From: Accumulibacter sp.
GTDB taxonomy: Bacteria > Pseudomonadota > Gammaproteobacteria > Burkholderiales > Rhodocyclaceae
DNA length: 17,479 nucleotides
Reading direction: 5' to 3'
Assembly (NCBI GenBank): GCA_031274075.1
Contig: JAISQQ010000109.1
Span: 1-17,479 of the forward strand
In this document: positions 16,386-17,479 of the stretch, piece after piece
Layout: each line of letters starts with the position of its first letter
Position numbering within the stretch: position 1 is the first letter of the stretch
The notes under the pieces: generated by a model
The model's input: only the letters and a program-made list of their open reading frames with translations
Database searches by the model: none
Told to the model about the DNA's origin: nothing
Program-made: the position numbers and the translations under genes

Positions 16386-17263
16386 AAAAACGGCTTTTCT
16401 TCCTGGTGCTCGCCCTGGCCGCCAGCCTCGCCCGGGCCGAAATCGCCGTGATCGACGATACCGGCGCCACCGTTCGCCTGAGCCGGCCGGCGCGGCGCAT
16501 CGTCACACTGGCGCCGCACCTGGCGGAAACGCTGTTCGCCGCCGGCGCCGGCGACCGCCTGGTCGGAACCGTCGACTACAGCGATTATCCCGAAGCGGCC
16601 AAAAGCATCGCCAGGATCGGCGGCTATTCCCGCCTCGACCTCGAAGCCGTCGTCGCCCTCGAACCCGATCTGATCATCGCTTGGCACAGCGGCAACGCGC
16701 CAGCCAACATCGACAAGCTGCGCGCCTTCGGCTTCCCGGTCTACGTGTCGCAACCCGATCGCCTGGAGGACGTGGCCGACGAGATCGAACGGCTGGGCAA
16801 GCTGGCGGGAAGCTCGGTGACGGCGGACGCCGCCGCCCGCCGCATCGGCGCGCGTCTGGCCGGCCTGCGCGAGCGCTATGGCGGAAGGCCCGTGGTGCGC
16901 ACTTTCTACCAGATCTGGAAACAGCCGCTGTCCACGGTCGGCGGCCGGCAGATCATTTCCAGCGTCATCCGCCTGTGCGGCGGCGAGAACGTGTTCGGCG
17001 GCCTGGAAGCGATCGCGCCGGTGATCACCGTCGAAGCGGTCATCGCCGCCAATCCCGAGGCCATCGTCGCCAGCGGCATGGACGAAGCCCGGCCGGAATG
17101 GCTCGACGACTGGAAACGCTGGCCGGCCATGACCGCCGTGGCGCGCGACAACCTCTTCTTCGTGCCGCCCGATCTGATGCAGCGCCACACCCCGCGCCTG
17201 CTCGACGGCGCGGAACAACTGTGCCGCCACCTCGAGACCGCGCGTTCGAGGCGGGCCAAATGA
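16382..17263 (+). CDS. btuF: Cobalamin-binding periplasmic protein BtuF
   Basis: 293 residues from the ATG overlapping the cobD stop. This start gives a textbook signal peptide ([19 protein letters not shown]), so the protein is periplasmic. It belongs to the BtuF/class III binding-protein family: RRIVTLAPHLAETLFAAGAG, DYSDYPEAAKSI, LEAVVALEPDLIIAWHSGN, then a long linking helix, and CGGENVFGGLEAIAPVITVEAVI in the second lobe. These stretches align by eye with E. coli BtuF, which hands vitamin B12 to the BtuCD transporter. Its position at the end of cbiB-cobD suggests that uptake of cobalamin or precursors (cobinamide) is tied to the late synthesis steps. No btuC or btuD is in the window. Confidence 0.92.
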   Translation: MKKRLFFLVLALAASLARAEIAVIDDTGATVRLSRPARRIVTLAPHLAETLFAAGAGDRLVGTVDYSDYPEAAKSIARIGGYSRLDLEAVVALEPDLIIAWHSGNAPANIDKLRAFGFPVYVSQPDRLEDVADEIERLGKLAGSSVTADAAARRIGARLAGLRERYGGRPVVRTFYQIWKQPLSTVGGRQIISSVIRLCGGENVFGGLEAIAPVITVEAVIAANPEAIVASGMDEARPEWLDDWKRWPAMTAVARDNLFFVPPDLMQRHTPRLLDGAEQLCRHLETARSRRAK

Positions 17264-17279
17264 GCGCCTTGCGTCGGGA

Positions 17280-17308
17280 TGGACGCCGGAGCGCAAAACC
17301 GCTATGCT
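17280..17308 (+). promoter_or_regulatory. Probable sigma-70 promoter of the tRNA gene
   Basis: A -35-like TGGACG (17280-17285) and a -10-like TATGCT (17303-17308), four matches of six each, are separated by 17 bases. The following GC-rich CTCGCCC discriminator is typical of stable-RNA promoters. Transcription would start about 15 bases upstream of the mature tRNA. Confidence 0.5.
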
Positions 17309-17330
17309 TCTCGCCCTTGCAAACGCACCA

Positions 17331-17407
17331 GCGCCCGTAGCTCAGTTGGATAGAGTACTGCCCTCCGAAGGCAGGGGTCGCACGTTCGAATCGTGTCGGG
17401 CGCGCCA
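17331..17407 (+). tRNA. tRNA-Arg (anticodon CCG)
   Basis: 77 bases with encoded CCA. The acceptor stem pairs GCGCCCG with CGGGCGC. The D arm reads GCTC-AGTTGGATA-GAGT, the anticodon stem CTGCC/GGCAG holds loop CTCCGAA with anticodon CCG, and the T arm GCACG-TTCGAAT-CGTGT is normal. It reads the arginine codon CGG. Confidence 0.96.
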
Positions 17408-17452
17408 TCGAAACCCGCGTGGTCAAAGACTCTCCGGGTCGGCGGCTGGGTC

Positions 17453-17473
17453 TGGACTGAATATGGACTGAAT
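17453..17473 (+). repeat. Direct repeat after the tRNA gene
   Basis: TGGACTGAAT occurs twice (17453-17462 and 17464-17473) with an 11-base period. The 72 bases after the tRNA hold no gene or clear terminator before the window ends. Confidence 0.6.
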
Positions 17474-17479
17474 CCGGAT

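Noticed and set aside
15653..17296. 547-codon minus-strand open frame opposite cobD and btuF
   Set aside because: It lies wholly antisense to two well-recognised genes, is Arg/Ala/Gly-rich without family motifs, and is the kind of frame that high third-position GC creates.
17264..17330. Small gene between btuF and the tRNA
   Set aside because: Only 67 bases, no start with a ribosome binding site; it reads better as the tRNA promoter region.

Overview
The window is a high-GC bacterial chromosome segment, most likely from a betaproteobacterium (possibly Rhodocyclales; inferred from the protein types and gene neighbourhoods, no database was searched). It falls into four regions.

(1) 1-6572, core genes. 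The 3' part of rpoH (heat-shock sigma factor) ends at a bidirectional hairpin terminator. Convergent to it are two M16 peptidase-like genes on the minus strand: one with the full HxxEH zinc site and one with all three motif residues replaced. Divergent from these is the ftsY-ftsE-ftsX operon for membrane-protein targeting and cell division. Short tandem repeats sit in the gaps between the M16 genes and upstream of ftsY.

(2) 6573-12413, an accessory cassette with visibly lower GC and A-rich codon use. A 477-base non-coding leader carries an NtrC-like site (TGCACC-N5-GGTGC), a possible IHF site, an inverted repeat and a good sigma-54 (-24/-12) promoter. It is followed by a complete polar amino-acid ABC importer (binding protein, permease, ATPase), an M20 metallohydrolase resembling YgeY, and a D-aminoacylase-type amidohydrolase. 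The likely logic is nitrogen-limited uptake of an N-substituted amino acid (perhaps N-acyl-D-amino acids or short peptides) followed by hydrolytic release of the amino acid. The substrate is not known. This is the most interesting part of the window.

(3) 12414-17263, cobalamin genes. cobQ (cobyric acid synthase, minus strand) is divergent from a tightly overlapped set cbiB-cobD-btuF on the plus strand: aminopropanol-arm synthesis and attachment, then periplasmic B12 binding. The divergent gap is occupied by a 184-base MITE-like element with 12-base terminal inverted repeats, a TTA target duplication and an internal double hairpin. No cobalamin riboswitch is visible.

(4) 17264-17479, a tRNA-Arg(CCG) gene with its own promoter, then a short non-coding tail with a direct repeat.

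Several gene starts given here are internal to the longest open frames. They were chosen from stop/start overlaps, signal peptides or ribosome binding sites.
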